Shown: one piece after another, positions 38,401 through 50,300 of the stretch | How the letters are laid out: each line of letters starts with the position of its first letter | Position numbering within the stretch: the stretch's first letter is position 1 | Source: Cristatella mucedo | Lineage: Eukaryota > Bryozoa > Phylactolaemata > Cristatellidae | DNA length: 64,000 nt | NCBI GenBank assembly: GCA_009760855.2 | Contig: WPIO01000076.1 | Location: forward strand, 1,074,501-1,138,500 | Direction: 5' to 3' | Notes under the pieces: model-generated | Told to the model about the DNA's origin: nothing | Seen by the model: the letters and a program-made list of their open reading frames with translations, nothing else | The model's database searches: none | Position numbers and translations under genes: made by a program

Positions 38401-41256
38401 CGGGTACTGGCAATGCTGACTCCTATGGTTGATTGCTCTGAAGCTCCCCAGTGGCACCAGAATTTAACCGACACCGAGGCAGAACTCTGCTCACAATCAG
38501 CTCAGTTCCAAGATTTTGCCTTTCAATTCCTGGATAGGTGAGTGATTTGGAAATCGCATTTCCATCCTATATGTGCATGTAATTGAGTCTTTTTCGTCAG
38601 CATGCACCGTCCTAATTATGTATAGGAGAGTTTGGCAAGAGGGTGACTTTAATTGCAACGATTCCTAGTTGCTGTTTCAATCGGGGTTTTCAAGCATTTA
38701 GGGGTTGCCCGGCAATTCTGCAGCCGACTGCTGGTGCATGGAGGTATCCCATCTTGCCTTGGCCGGTTTTAGTCAAGCAGCTGGGGTAATATCTGCTCAC
38801 CAACCGTAATGGTAGCAGTTTTCTATCCAATGGCAATTAAAAGTGTAGATACATCCAGGCCATACGCCCTATATTGGCTTTGGCTTGCACGTGGCCACTC
38901 ACAGCCCTGAGTTTAAGCTTTGTCCAGTGAAGAAAATAGGAACTTGGTAGCTGTAGAGATGGGGCACTAGCCTAGTTAGTAACCAGAGGTGTAGATCGAT
39001 CGTGCCCTGCTCGAGCCGAAATTTCTTCATTGTCAATGGCAGGTGGCTTTCTGTTGCTATTTTCTCATTACTGCAGACTTTTGCATTCATCTAGATGGAG
39101 ATTCAATTTGCTTTCTTTATTGTATTCATCTTGTTTCTCTTACCTTGTCTGTCATGACCGATCATATTGTTCTTTCCCTAATTGAGTCATAGGCAAAGCA
39201 TTTTGGAACTATATTTAATGAGACTAGCACTTGTGTATAGTGGATAGCTTTACAGCTTCATCAGGGTTGGCATTTTGTCCTAGCCTTCTAGCTGTCATGA
39301 CACAACTCGGTAATCCAACGCCTTTGTGATAGTTAATTCACAATACATCACCCGTGCTTTCCATTTTGGGTTGCATTAGTGAGTGCAAATAGCTTGCAAT
39401 CCACCTAGATAGTCACTGGCCAAGTGACAATTTTGGAGGCAGCAATAGCATTGCGACATGCTTGTCCATTTTTATTGTAGACTTTTCGTATTGATTGACA
39501 ACAGTTCAATGGACCACAATTCTTCAGCAGCTGCTGTGGAGAAAGCAAGCATTGTTGAGAATTGCATGGAGGACGCTGTACCTGCATCAGCACAAGCCGT
39601 CTTCCGGCAACTCTCAAGTGCCATCTTCGAGGTAGAATTGACTTGATCACCACTTCATATTACCTTAGCTTCGGGCTGCCGACTTTGTGCACTCCCTTGT
39701 CTCTAAACCTGCATTTGGCGATTCTTGATTAAGCTTGTCGGCAAATGCATGGAAGAGCAACATTGCTGACTTCGTGCTCCCCTGCTTCGCTATCTGTGTA
39801 AATGCAGCAGCGTGCTTGCAGCAGCAGTTGCAATCGCTTGCCACGATACGTTGTACGACTAGTGCAGCCCTGTAGCTGCACGGCTGCATTCACCAGCCAC
39901 TCAACCACCTTAGCAAATCGATCGGGGGGGGGGCTCGAAATAGAGTTTAAAAATCTATTGTATGCCACCCTTGTTTACAGCGCCAGATGATTCACAGTTT
40001 GAGCTAGATCGTGTTGGTTTGCTGCTGCACTTAGTCGTGCTTGCACTTCTCGACCCAGGTCTCGGTTCGAGTCAAGCAGCAGGCAATCATTCATTGCCCA
40101 CTGCAAGCACTGGTGTTAGCCACCAATGCTCTTCTGCCACTGTACCGAGGAGGATGTTTGATCAGCCGACCTTTACTCTTTTTTTACTGTGAACGTACAT
40201 GTGCATTTCTAGTAGCTTCATGTTGTCACTGCTGTACAGAAGGGCAGTGGCTCGGTGACCTGCTGGGTTGATTGTACTTGGTGATCTAAAGGGTGGCAGC
40301 TGTGCATGCACGTGTTTGTCTGTGTGTGTTTTTTAAGTTGCACCACCGGGCCACTTGCTCACTTTGTCTGTTGCAGGGGGTCCCATGAATAGCTGTGCTG
40401 CACGCGCCGTTTCCAAAATAAGCATAGGCCAAATGCGGTTTTGATATTATCTTGTAGAGAATGGTGCTCCGGGCCTGCCCACCAAATTTATTGTCGTGCA
40501 AATGATCTCGAACAGCCTGGCCCAGCGAGTCGCTCTACACTTTTGAATTTCGATACACCTGCCATTTCCAAAATAATCATCGTGCAAATGCAGTTTCAAG
40601 TCGTAATTACTACACCCTGTGTTGCCTGGTCATCCGCAACTTTTTAAAGCAACTCAGCATTAGTTTTCTAGTGCAAATGAGATCCACCGACCGGCCAAGC
40701 TTCAGGAAATCCTTGCTTCAACCCTGCTGGATGCCCTGGCAACAGCAACTGGTGACTGCCTTACCAAAGAGTATGCAATTATTCATAGCGTGAAGTCAGT
40801 TGACGATAAATAATTCCACTGCCATTGCTGTGCCCGTTCTGTGCACTTAGTATTTTTTGGCAAGTTTTCCGATCGGCGCCAGGGACCTAACTTTGTTAAC
40901 TAACGAGTTACGAGTTGAAAGACCTCTGCAGACACACTGACATCGTGTCTCTTCATGCCTTGAGCATGCGAACACCTTGCCTTTGACCACTGCTGTTCGT
41001 TCTTTTCCATCGAGCAGTACATGTATGGTGCCATGTAGAAGTGCACGTATGCACGTGTAAGGTGGAAATTCCCAATAATTGACCAATCGTTGAGAGCTGT
41101 AAGTCGAAGAACTGCCCACTGATGTACCAAGCAAGAATCTTTGTAAGGTCATTGAGCAATAGTCCCTGCTATGGTGTTATAGCTTTGGTGACGTCATCTA
41201 AGGCTCTCGGCACTATTGTTCGTCCGGAACGCCATGCCGCACTTCGACCGGCGGGC

Positions 41257-41307
<51 letters not shown>

Positions 41308-44300
41308 AATTCATTTATTTAAATATATATATATTTAATTCATTTATATAGCACCCCAAGAGAACTTAATCTCTATTCAGGTGCTTCACATATGCCTCGG
41401 GGCTCGAGCCCACGACCTCAGCCAGACCTTGGTCGGGGCGAGCACCTTAACTGCTAGACCAAACCAGCTTGCCGAACACGCTTAATGTAATGTAATGTTA
41501 CAGAACACCGAGATGAGTTGACCTTCGACAGCAGAATCTTTGAATGTCAACAGTTTGCGAAAAACAAAACCAGTTTCAAATGTTTTTTTGTTTTGTTTTT
41601 TAAACGGCAGCTGTATTGCAGTTCGAAAGTGCAGAGTAGCTCCCTGGACCGGACCGGGCCGTTGGAGGTCATTTGCTTGAGAATGCTCGTGCATAGTTGC
41701 ATGAAATTTGGTGGGTAAACCCGGAGCACCATTCTCAATAATGTGGTATCGAAAGAAATTCCCTATGCTTATTTTGGAAATGGCAGGCTCATCGAAGTAT
41801 ATGGCAGTCGTTCGTGGAACCCGTGGCAGATCGTGGTGCATTGTCATGGCAAACTATACAAGGAGAGTAATGTAGCACCGTCTCCTAGCTCCATGCTGCC
41901 CCACTGCCAGTGAAAGTGTTCGAAAATACTAGCTATGTTGCCCGACTTGGCTTGCTAGACTGCCACCAAAGCTTGAAGATAATACTGGCTTACCGAGTTC
42001 TGGTTCCTTGCAAAAGTAAGAGTAATAATACAGCATTTGTTTAGCACCCCGAGTGAACTAAATCTCTTTCTAGGCCCTTGGGAAATGCTAGAAAGGAATC
42101 ATATCCCTAGATTAAGGATGGTTTAGCACCACACAAGCACATCCTGGAGAATTTACTCGGATGGAGCAAATGCTATGAGGAACAGGTTGGTTGTTAGCTT
42201 CTTTTATATAAAACAAATCTAGCCCTGTGTAGTGGTAGTTAATTCCAAGCTTTGGGAGGAGAGGAAGTTAAGACATGATGTCCAATGGATTTGATGTTGC
42301 TTAGAGGCACAGCTTCACGACCAGGGTCGGAGAAGCAGAAGGTAAGATGGGGAGCCTGATCAGGTAGTATTCACATAGGTAGGCCGGAGCAAGAGAATTG
42401 ATAAAACTAAAAGTGAGTGGCAGAACCTTGAAGTCGATGTGTTGCTTGATGGGGAGCCAGTGCCGGTCGGTGAGAAGCTGTGTTATGGGACAATTGTGAC
42501 GTTCACAACTGGCAAGCCTAGCTGCAGAGCTGTGCACCAACTGTAAGTGTTGTATCGTGGAGCCAGAAATTCCTGCAACCGGTGAGTTACAGAAGTATAT
42601 AAGGGTTATTACAAATGCATGAACTAGATTGGCTGTGGTAAGCTTATCCAAGTAAGACCTCATTTTGGCAATGTTGTTGAGGCGAAATTAGTCAAGACTA
42701 GGGTGTGGAGAAGATCCAATCATTTAATGAAAGGTTATTTTGGAACAGAACACCCTCCCCTGCCCCTTTTCCTACAGAGGCTAGAGTAGCTGTGCTGGCT
42801 GTAACCCATTTTTGGGGGGGGGGGTTAGAGCTTTCCAATTTCTCAGTAACACTAGGTTTTTCTGTAACTATCGTTTTTAATTGTTTTCTTGTTCAGAAGG
42901 TCTGTCATTAGCCATGTTGAAAAAGTCACAGTCACCATGAGGCTGATATGTAAAGAAAAAAGGCCTTGAGCCTTTTGTTGTGTCGAAGACACCAAACGCT
43001 GGACAGATTCATGGAGGTGCTGAGAATATCAGTGTGGCCGCTACTCGCATGCGCGCTTGCCTGTTCACACCGACGGCGGTAGGTCTGTCTATCCTGCTGT
43101 GTACGAGCCTGCTGTCATGTTTTTGTGTGAGCTCAGCTCATCTCGTGATTTGCTTTGACTAAATGGTGCTCAGAGGTGATTCAAACCCAGCAATCGTTAA
43201 GGGCTACCCAGACCTTGTAGAAGCTGTATTAATAGATTAAGCTTGTTCTGTGGTTGTTCGAGACAGCATTTTTCGTGACTGGAAAATTGCATATTGCTGA
43301 GTAGGCCTCAAGAGTGTCGGCTAATCGTGATGCCCGTGGCATCCGCGGCGTTGGTTTGCTGCTGCACGCGAAGCGTGACACGTTCGTGTGCCTCTTGCGT
43401 GCTGCAGGCTGTCTGGGATAAGCTGCTCAGGTACCTGAAGGGCAGCGTGTTTGAGGTGCTCGTCTCCGGCCGCCTAGCAGCGTGCCTGACTGCGGTGGCG
43501 GTGGACGCGCACCCGCAGATCACGCTTCCCACACTTCTGCCGTACTGCTGCGAGCGCATATGTCAGCTCATCGGCGAGCGTAAGTCGAGGCAATGCACTG
43601 AGGTTGTGCATTGTGCTGCAATCGTGAGCAGCACGTTGCAGCTGCTGCTTCGATTGCCAATATGATGTGATATGATTGCCAATATGATTGCCAATAAGAT
43701 GTGCCTAGAGTGAGCCGTTCTTAGTAATGTCTTTTGGCTTATGGAAGTATTGTTGTTAGCTAGCATCACACACTATTGACAAGTGACACTCCCAATCCCT
43801 TGGCATGCTTGTTGCACACATTGCCTCGTAAGCCCTGCAGCATCAGTAAAGTAAAAATCTTCTGATTCAACTGCACCATATTTCATATTTCGGCCGAAGA
43901 GCACTTCGCTTGCAGTGAGAAATGAAGGATTGGCCTCGACAGGACTCGAATTTTGCCTCAGAAGTTTGGCCAGCCAAGTTGCCAAGGAGCTGCAGCTCGC
44001 TTTACCCTCTGGCAGTGACTGCTGGTGACCGCCTGTAGCCGGTGGTTACCACTGCCCTTCACCAGACCACGAATCTCTACACTGCTGCTGCAGGCCACTC
44101 AGGCTTGCCCCAGGCTGTGGCCCAGTCCTTGCTCAGCCAGTTGGCCACCAGAAGTAGGATTTGCCTAAGAAGCGCATAATTTCCGGCAGGCTGGTGGAGT
44201 GCTCGAAGTGCTAGAACGGCAAGGTACCACTGGCAGCACTCTTGTGTGAAATGAGCTGGTAGCTTAGGTTAATTGTTGTTAACACGTAGTGGTCACCTGA

Positions 44301-47300
44301 GGTAATGGGCCAGATCTGATATGACATCAACAGCAGACACCTTGTACCTAGAGAATGGAATTATTGAGAAGGGAAAGTGGTGTACTGCCGGCCTCGATGC
44401 ATTTACATGGTAAATTAGATGATGCTATGCTATGCTATGCTCTTACCTAAACATCTACATCCATCTAGAAAAAGGTACTAACAACGCATTTCGGACAAAT
44501 AGTGGACAAGACTAGCTAACACTTCAGCATGCATCAGCCAAAAGATGCTGCTGACTGTCAAAGCATCCCATGGTGCTTGGATAGATCTTCCTCTCCTTGA
44601 AGACATCCCACTCGCTACGTCCAGCTATTATGGAAGGATGGGAGGCTTTATCCAAACGCTGATCCCGAGACATACAAATAAAGTAGAAGATATTTTCGTA
44701 TGTTTTTACATTTTCTGCATAGATTTGGTCAGTGTGTCAAAAATGAACTGAGAGAAAGTTTGTACTTCAGTAAATGAGAATTTATCGTAAACCATCACAT
44801 AGGAGATCGCATTGATGACCGACACTGCCGCCTCTGTCGGGGTCATCCTTAGCCATACTTAGTCATACTTTTATCTAAACACTAAACTATATAACGGTGC
44901 TGCCTCTCGCATGGCCTTTCAAAACTAGAAAATAATCAGATGACAGCGAAGGTTCTGGAACAGTTAGCATGATATGTTTGGCCGGTGAATTATATCTGAC
45001 AATTGGTTATGTATGTCAAGGCTTGTCTACTCAGCGTGTGTGGGGAATCGATATTGACATACTACTTCTGTTGGTGTACTGCTGTTGGACACTTTGCTGT
45101 GGCATATTTTGAGAGGCCGTGGTTCTCAATCGTCTGTGCACTGTCTTGGCTGCATGCTAGTTTGCCCTGCGGTTTTGTGTCACTTTTATCAGAGGCAGCA
45201 GCCATCAGGCTAGAGCATGTTGTATATATGTGTGTGTGCGCGAACGTGTACGTGTGTGTAAGTGCGCACGCGTGTGTGTAAGCATGTGTGTGCACACGAG
45301 CATGTGTGCGCACGAGCGTGTGCGCTCGCGAGCGTCCGTGTGTGTGCATGTGTCCGTGTGTGCATGTATGTGTGTGTGTGGGAGCGTGTGCATGAGCTTG
45401 TGGGGCGTGAGCATGTGCGACCCGTGGTCATAGCTGAAGCTGGCATGGTAGGCATGTGGCTCTGACATCTAGTCGTTTAACGGCCACCTAGAATCTGCTG
45501 AAGACTACTGCAGCGATTTAAACAGGTGGGCTGTCTATGTTATAAGCTCACTACAGCAGAGCAGGAAGGCATTGCACTTATAGTGAACGAACGTGGACTC
45601 GTTCATTCACTGTATGCATAATGCTTCCCTGCTCAGCTTGGCTAAGGCTAACAGCCCACATTGCCCACATGCTTGCAGATGAGCACATGATCGAAGCCAA
45701 CGGCCGCTTCGACGAGGAGAGGCTGGACAAGGAGCTGCAGTGGCTCCTGCTTCTTCTTTCGGAGTCTGTGCAGTGCAATGGGGCAATTCTTGTGAAGTAC
45801 GCCTCCTATTTCGAGTCGGTCATGGATCGGGCGCTGCACCTGGTGGCAAAGGAAGGTTACGAATATGCTGCATTGGCACTTCGGCGCTTCCTGAAAAGTC
45901 TTACGAAAATCTACCCTTTGGAGCTGCATAACGTTGACGATACCCTCTGGAACATGCCTCTCTCCGAGCACTTTCCCATTGAGGTAAAACGTGTGCGTGT
46001 GTAGATGCAGGCGGTCGGCCTTGTCCTATCCATGCGAGGCTTGGTCGTATGGACTCGAGTTACAGGAAAAGGCCCTGCAAAGGCGACCGTGCTGTCCTTG
46101 TGCTCTCTTGGAGGCCTGGGCTTTGTGTTTATTTGCTTAGATCCTCTCATCTCTGCTTTGGTGGTTGCTGGTTTGTTCTGCTAGCACTTCGCCAGCGTGA
46201 GTAATACTGGCGCTATGGAATTGTTCCATCTTTTTGGAGCTCCTCCGTGGTTTACATCCAAAAGAAAAGTTTAGCTCTCAATCATCTGTGTACTGTCTTA
46301 GCTACATGCTAGTTTGCCCTGCGGTTTTGTGTTTCATAATCAGCGTAAGCAGCCATCGCGACTAGAGGACATTATAGATTAGATTAGATGGAAGGCATAC
46401 TGGTGGCTAGCTGTAGTCTTAATTCAGCAGTGACATAAAGATCATGCAGCTTATGGGGTCCGTGCAGTCTCTCATATAGCATATCTAATAGAGCATATTT
46501 AATGGCTGCGCCTTCGCCATTGCAAGGGCCTAGGCTCCAGAACTTGGCTGTACAGCCCCCCCCCCCACTCTTCGCCCACTTGCGGAAGCCCTCCCGAAGC
46601 CGAATGAGGCCGGTGTCGTATACCCGAGTCGTGTAACTTTTATATCAGAAACTATGACAGGCTAAGTAAGCGTGGATCTAGTTGCTGTTCGAAAAACTTG
46701 GCCGCTTGTAGCTGCTATGGCCCTTATGCTTCCGTTTGTGCTGAGCCTGCTGTCACACAGTCGGCCACTTAGAGTAAAGTTGGTTGCTTTGCCAAACGAG
46801 CTAATCTAGAAGAGCAGTGGCAGCTGGCCCCGCACGTCCAGCAGTTCGTTTGATTTAGGACTGGGGTGTGGGCTGCAACCCCTACGAAATGCACATAAGA
46901 TGGCATGAACCCAACGAAGAGGAACTCCACGTGGCCTCCAAGCTTGTGCACAAGTACCTGGCAAGGGAGCTGGCTGCATTGGAGGCAGCTGCAACTGTCG
47001 GAGCTGCATCTATGGACAGGTAAGTCGGTCAATTCCTTCGACTCACTGTGCCCAATTCTTCGGGGCATTGCTGATGCTCTCTCTCTCCCTCCCTCCCTCC
47101 CTCCCTCCCTCCCCCTCCCTCCCTCCCCCCCCCCTCCCTCCCTCCCTCCCTCCCTCCCTCCCTCCCTCCCTCCCTCCCTCCCTCCCTCCCTCCCTCCCTC
47201 CCGCCCTCCCTCCCTCCCTCCCTCCCTCCCTCCCTCCCCCTCCCTCCCTCCCTCCCTCCCTCCCTCCCTCCCTCCCTCCCTCCCTCCCTCCCTCCCTCCC

Positions 47301-50300
47301 TCCCTCCCTCCCTCCCTCCCTCCCTCCCTCCCTCCCTCCATCCCTCCCTCCATCCCTCCCTCTCTCCCATTCACGGCAACTAGTTGCATTAACTGTTGTA
47401 AAGCTGTTATTTGTTGTTAAGTGCTTGGATCTGAAATATTGTAAGACTTGACTTGTTCTGTTAAACTATAAACTGTATTGCTGATCACGTGCAGGATTGG
47501 GGTCCTGCAGGCAGTAGGAGTCCGGTTTTTCTACCTGTCTGCTTTGTCTACTCATAGGTTTATACTTAACTTCTGGCAGACTAATAATAATAATACATTT
47601 GTATAGTGCCCTCAGAGAACTGAATCTTTTTCTAGGTACTTTACAGATAATGTACAGAAAGCATGGCCAAATGATTATTGGTAACATTCGCAATGTCATT
47701 TAGCATAACATTGTTAAATGCGATATGCACGGGATGAATGTATAGATAGTGTTAGTAACAATAGGCACCCTATCACCATGCAAAAGACGAATAAATGTTA
47801 TCATGTCAGGAAATGTCGTAACGTCAGTCACCTAATAAACTGATTGCACCACGTAAGTACTTTAGAATCATTTGTAGTGCATCTCGGTTCTCGTGTGGAC
47901 GTGTGAAATGGTTTACTTGCCTTCTGAAATCAAACTACTTGTTATCAGTTTTTCAAGCATTCTTCCTAGATTTCGTGGTTTTTTTGTAATACCTTATGAC
48001 TTGGTTCTTTGCTGTGCATATCATGCCATATTTGTTTAGTCTAGCCTGGCTAATGAGCCGTTCTGCTGTATCTGTCGTTTGACTATTAAGTTTTGTTCAT
48101 CTGTGCTTGCGATTCTAAACCAGATAACTTCATTTGCAGGCATGAACTGGAGCGGCGACTTGTCATTGTCTACGAGCTGTTGTCTGGATCGGGAGCATGC
48201 CTCGGTAGATGGTCAGCAGAAGAAATTAATCTGTAAGTAAAAACCAAGATGAAATTAAAGTAAACCCATGTACAGTTTATTTCAGGCTCTCCATGCTGCA
48301 GTCTGCCAGTTATGGCCATTCGTCATCCCCTATTTCTACGTGTCTTTTAACACCATTGCAGCATTGGAGCTACCTGTACATTGCTTGTAATAAAGTTCTG
48401 CATAGGCTTTTATGGCCCGATGATTCTTGATCATCATTATGGTAAATGAGCTGTTTAATTATGTTATTTAGTGTGTGCAAAGCTCAGTACGGTGGCCGGC
48501 TGTTAGCAAGCTGGTGCATTGTTTTGACCTATGTCGTGACCGTTTGCCTAAACCAGGCATGTTTCCGTGTTGCTTTTCCTAAAGAGCATAAACCAAGCTT
48601 GAAGAATTACTAGAGTACAAGCACTCAGGTCCAGTCTTGCAAATGCATACAGAGATTTGCTGTTGTGAATTTTGAGTCACCTCAGCTTAGCTTACTACCA
48701 AATGATATATGATCATTTCTCTCTGTAATAGTAAATCTTTCTATTACTGCTGGTTTGGGTTATGCAGCCTTTGCACAGAGTGCCAACTGGCCGTGTGCTT
48801 CTTGATATATCGGGATGCTCTGCCGTTTCTTGTTATCCGGTGTCTTGTGCTTATGCGTGCTGATACTGTGCATGCTGCCACTAACCACATTTGCATGCTG
48901 ACCCTGTGCATGTCACCCCTAACCATATTATTCATTTTGTTCGTTTATCAAGCATGATATTACTCACCATTCAATTGCATTTCCCTTTGCTGCGAATGTA
49001 AAGCACCTAGAGAGAGATTGAGTTCTCTGAAGGCGCTTTATCAAGTGCATTTATATTATTATTATGTCGTGAAAATAGTGTGCTGTGAATTGTCTAAGCT
49101 ATGGCCGAGCCGACGTGGGCCGTGGAAAGATAAAAGACTAGCTGACCACGATAGCGTCTTTAGCCCTAGTTTGGTCCAGGGCTAGGTGCTCACCTTTGAG
49201 GACCAAGGTCGTTGGCTCTATCCCTGGGGCATATATAAAGCTCCTGGATAGAGATTAAGCTCTCTTAAGGTGCAATTCAAATAAATTTATATATTTTTAG
49301 ACCCAAGTCGGAGCAGACCTTTTCCATTGCAAAAGTTCTTTTGCTACTGACTTGACACTCATAATGTGAGCCTGCCACGTATTGTTGAATCCTCCTTGCA
49401 GGTCAGAATATGCAGCTGTCGCAACCGTTTCTAATATTCATTATGCTGGTGTCAGCTGTCACGATATCACCCTTGATGGCTGCAACACCCGTCAGAAGGT
49501 GCTGGAGGTCATGCATAAGCTTTTAGGTAGGTTTTCGTGTGCGTGTGTTAATTTACATGAGTGAGCTTTGTGTCTATCAGCACCGCAGTTTATCACTGTT
49601 TTGTCATCATAGTCAGCAATGTCCTTAAGATCTGAACTTTATTGGTTTTTAGATCACTTGCTGAGCTGCCCGGGAGCAGATTCTGCTAAGCCTCTCGTGG
49701 AGCTAGTGGGTGTAAGCTGATTTTGTTTTTAAATTCTGGTACAGTTATACTTGTTGGGCATCATTATTGTTCTACTTAGCATTCATGTGCTGTCTGCTTT
49801 TGCTTGTAGTTAGTGAGCTAGGGAGCTGAGGTGTGGTCAGTTGTGTTGCTGCCTATTGACTGTTGTTGTACATGGTTGCCTCAGAGTGGTCAATTAACTT
49901 GATTGTGTTGCTGGTCCTCTTGAGATTCGATGTGTGTGACCTTTATGTAGAGGCGAGCAAAAGCTGTAGGCCATTAGAGCAGCATTAAAGGTCACATCGT
50001 GCCCAGCCGAGAAAAGGGCCTGCTAACATTTAGGCTTTGTCACTTTCGTGTGACCCTGAATTAGAAAACGTGATGCTACTGATATGTTCCATCGCATCAG
50101 TATAAGCACAAGTCCAGAGTTCCCATTGCTTACCAACTAGGTCGCTGTGTTTTCAAGCCAATAACACCCATTATTATGACCGCCGACCGTTGTATTGTGC
50201 CCGCTTGTTATAATACCGCTATTGTGCGTCGTGCTTGTGCAGAGTGTGCTTGCAAGCTGGAAGCCTATTAAAGCTGCGTTTTAAAGCTGTAAGTAAACAA

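Larger units (their letters stand above)
39632..40663 (+). other. PSME4: PSME4 intron 13
   Basis: About 1 kb. It holds a poly-G tract (39924-39933), a SINE-1 copy (40010-40180) and two units of a 156-bp repeat (40405-40650). Confidence 0.75.
40790..43407 (+). other. PSME4: PSME4 intron 14
   Basis: A 2.6-kb intron with a TG microsatellite, a SINE-2 copy, an inverted 156-bp repeat unit, an old LINE-A copy and a poly-G tract (42814-42824), listed separately. Stretches 40800-41250 and 42870-43400 show nothing recognisable. Confidence 0.75.
43580..45678 (+). other. PSME4: PSME4 intron 15
   Basis: A 2.1-kb intron. It has short tandem words (gattgccaatat at 43654-43703, atgct at 44423-44440), a TG/CG-rich imperfect repeat (45225-45400) and one arm of a duplicated 90-bp segment (45122-45216). 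A weak SINE-1-like stretch on the minus strand lies near 43900-43985. Confidence 0.7.
48233..49401 (+). other. PSME4: PSME4 intron 18
   Basis: About 1.2 kb containing a LINE-A 3' end (48838-49062) and a SINE-2 copy (49167-49290). The rest shows nothing recognisable. Confidence 0.75.

Noticed and set aside
40771-40776. gtatgc as the donor of exon 14
   Set aside because: It is the better-looking site but leaves phase 2, which puts exon 15 out of frame. A phase 0 donor slightly downstream fits.
41395-41475. A functional tRNA gene
   Set aside because: The stems do not pair into a full cloverleaf, and the sequence runs straight into a LINE-type tail shared with a second copy, so it is a SINE.
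45205-45468. Cys/Val- and His/Thr-rich frames
   Set aside because: They are translations of imperfect TG/CG repeat.
46769-47451. A 206-codon Gly-Arg-Glu-rich frame and Leu-Pro-Ser-rich frames
   Set aside because: They are translations of the CCCT microsatellite on the two strands. The real coding part here is PSME4 exon 17, in another frame.
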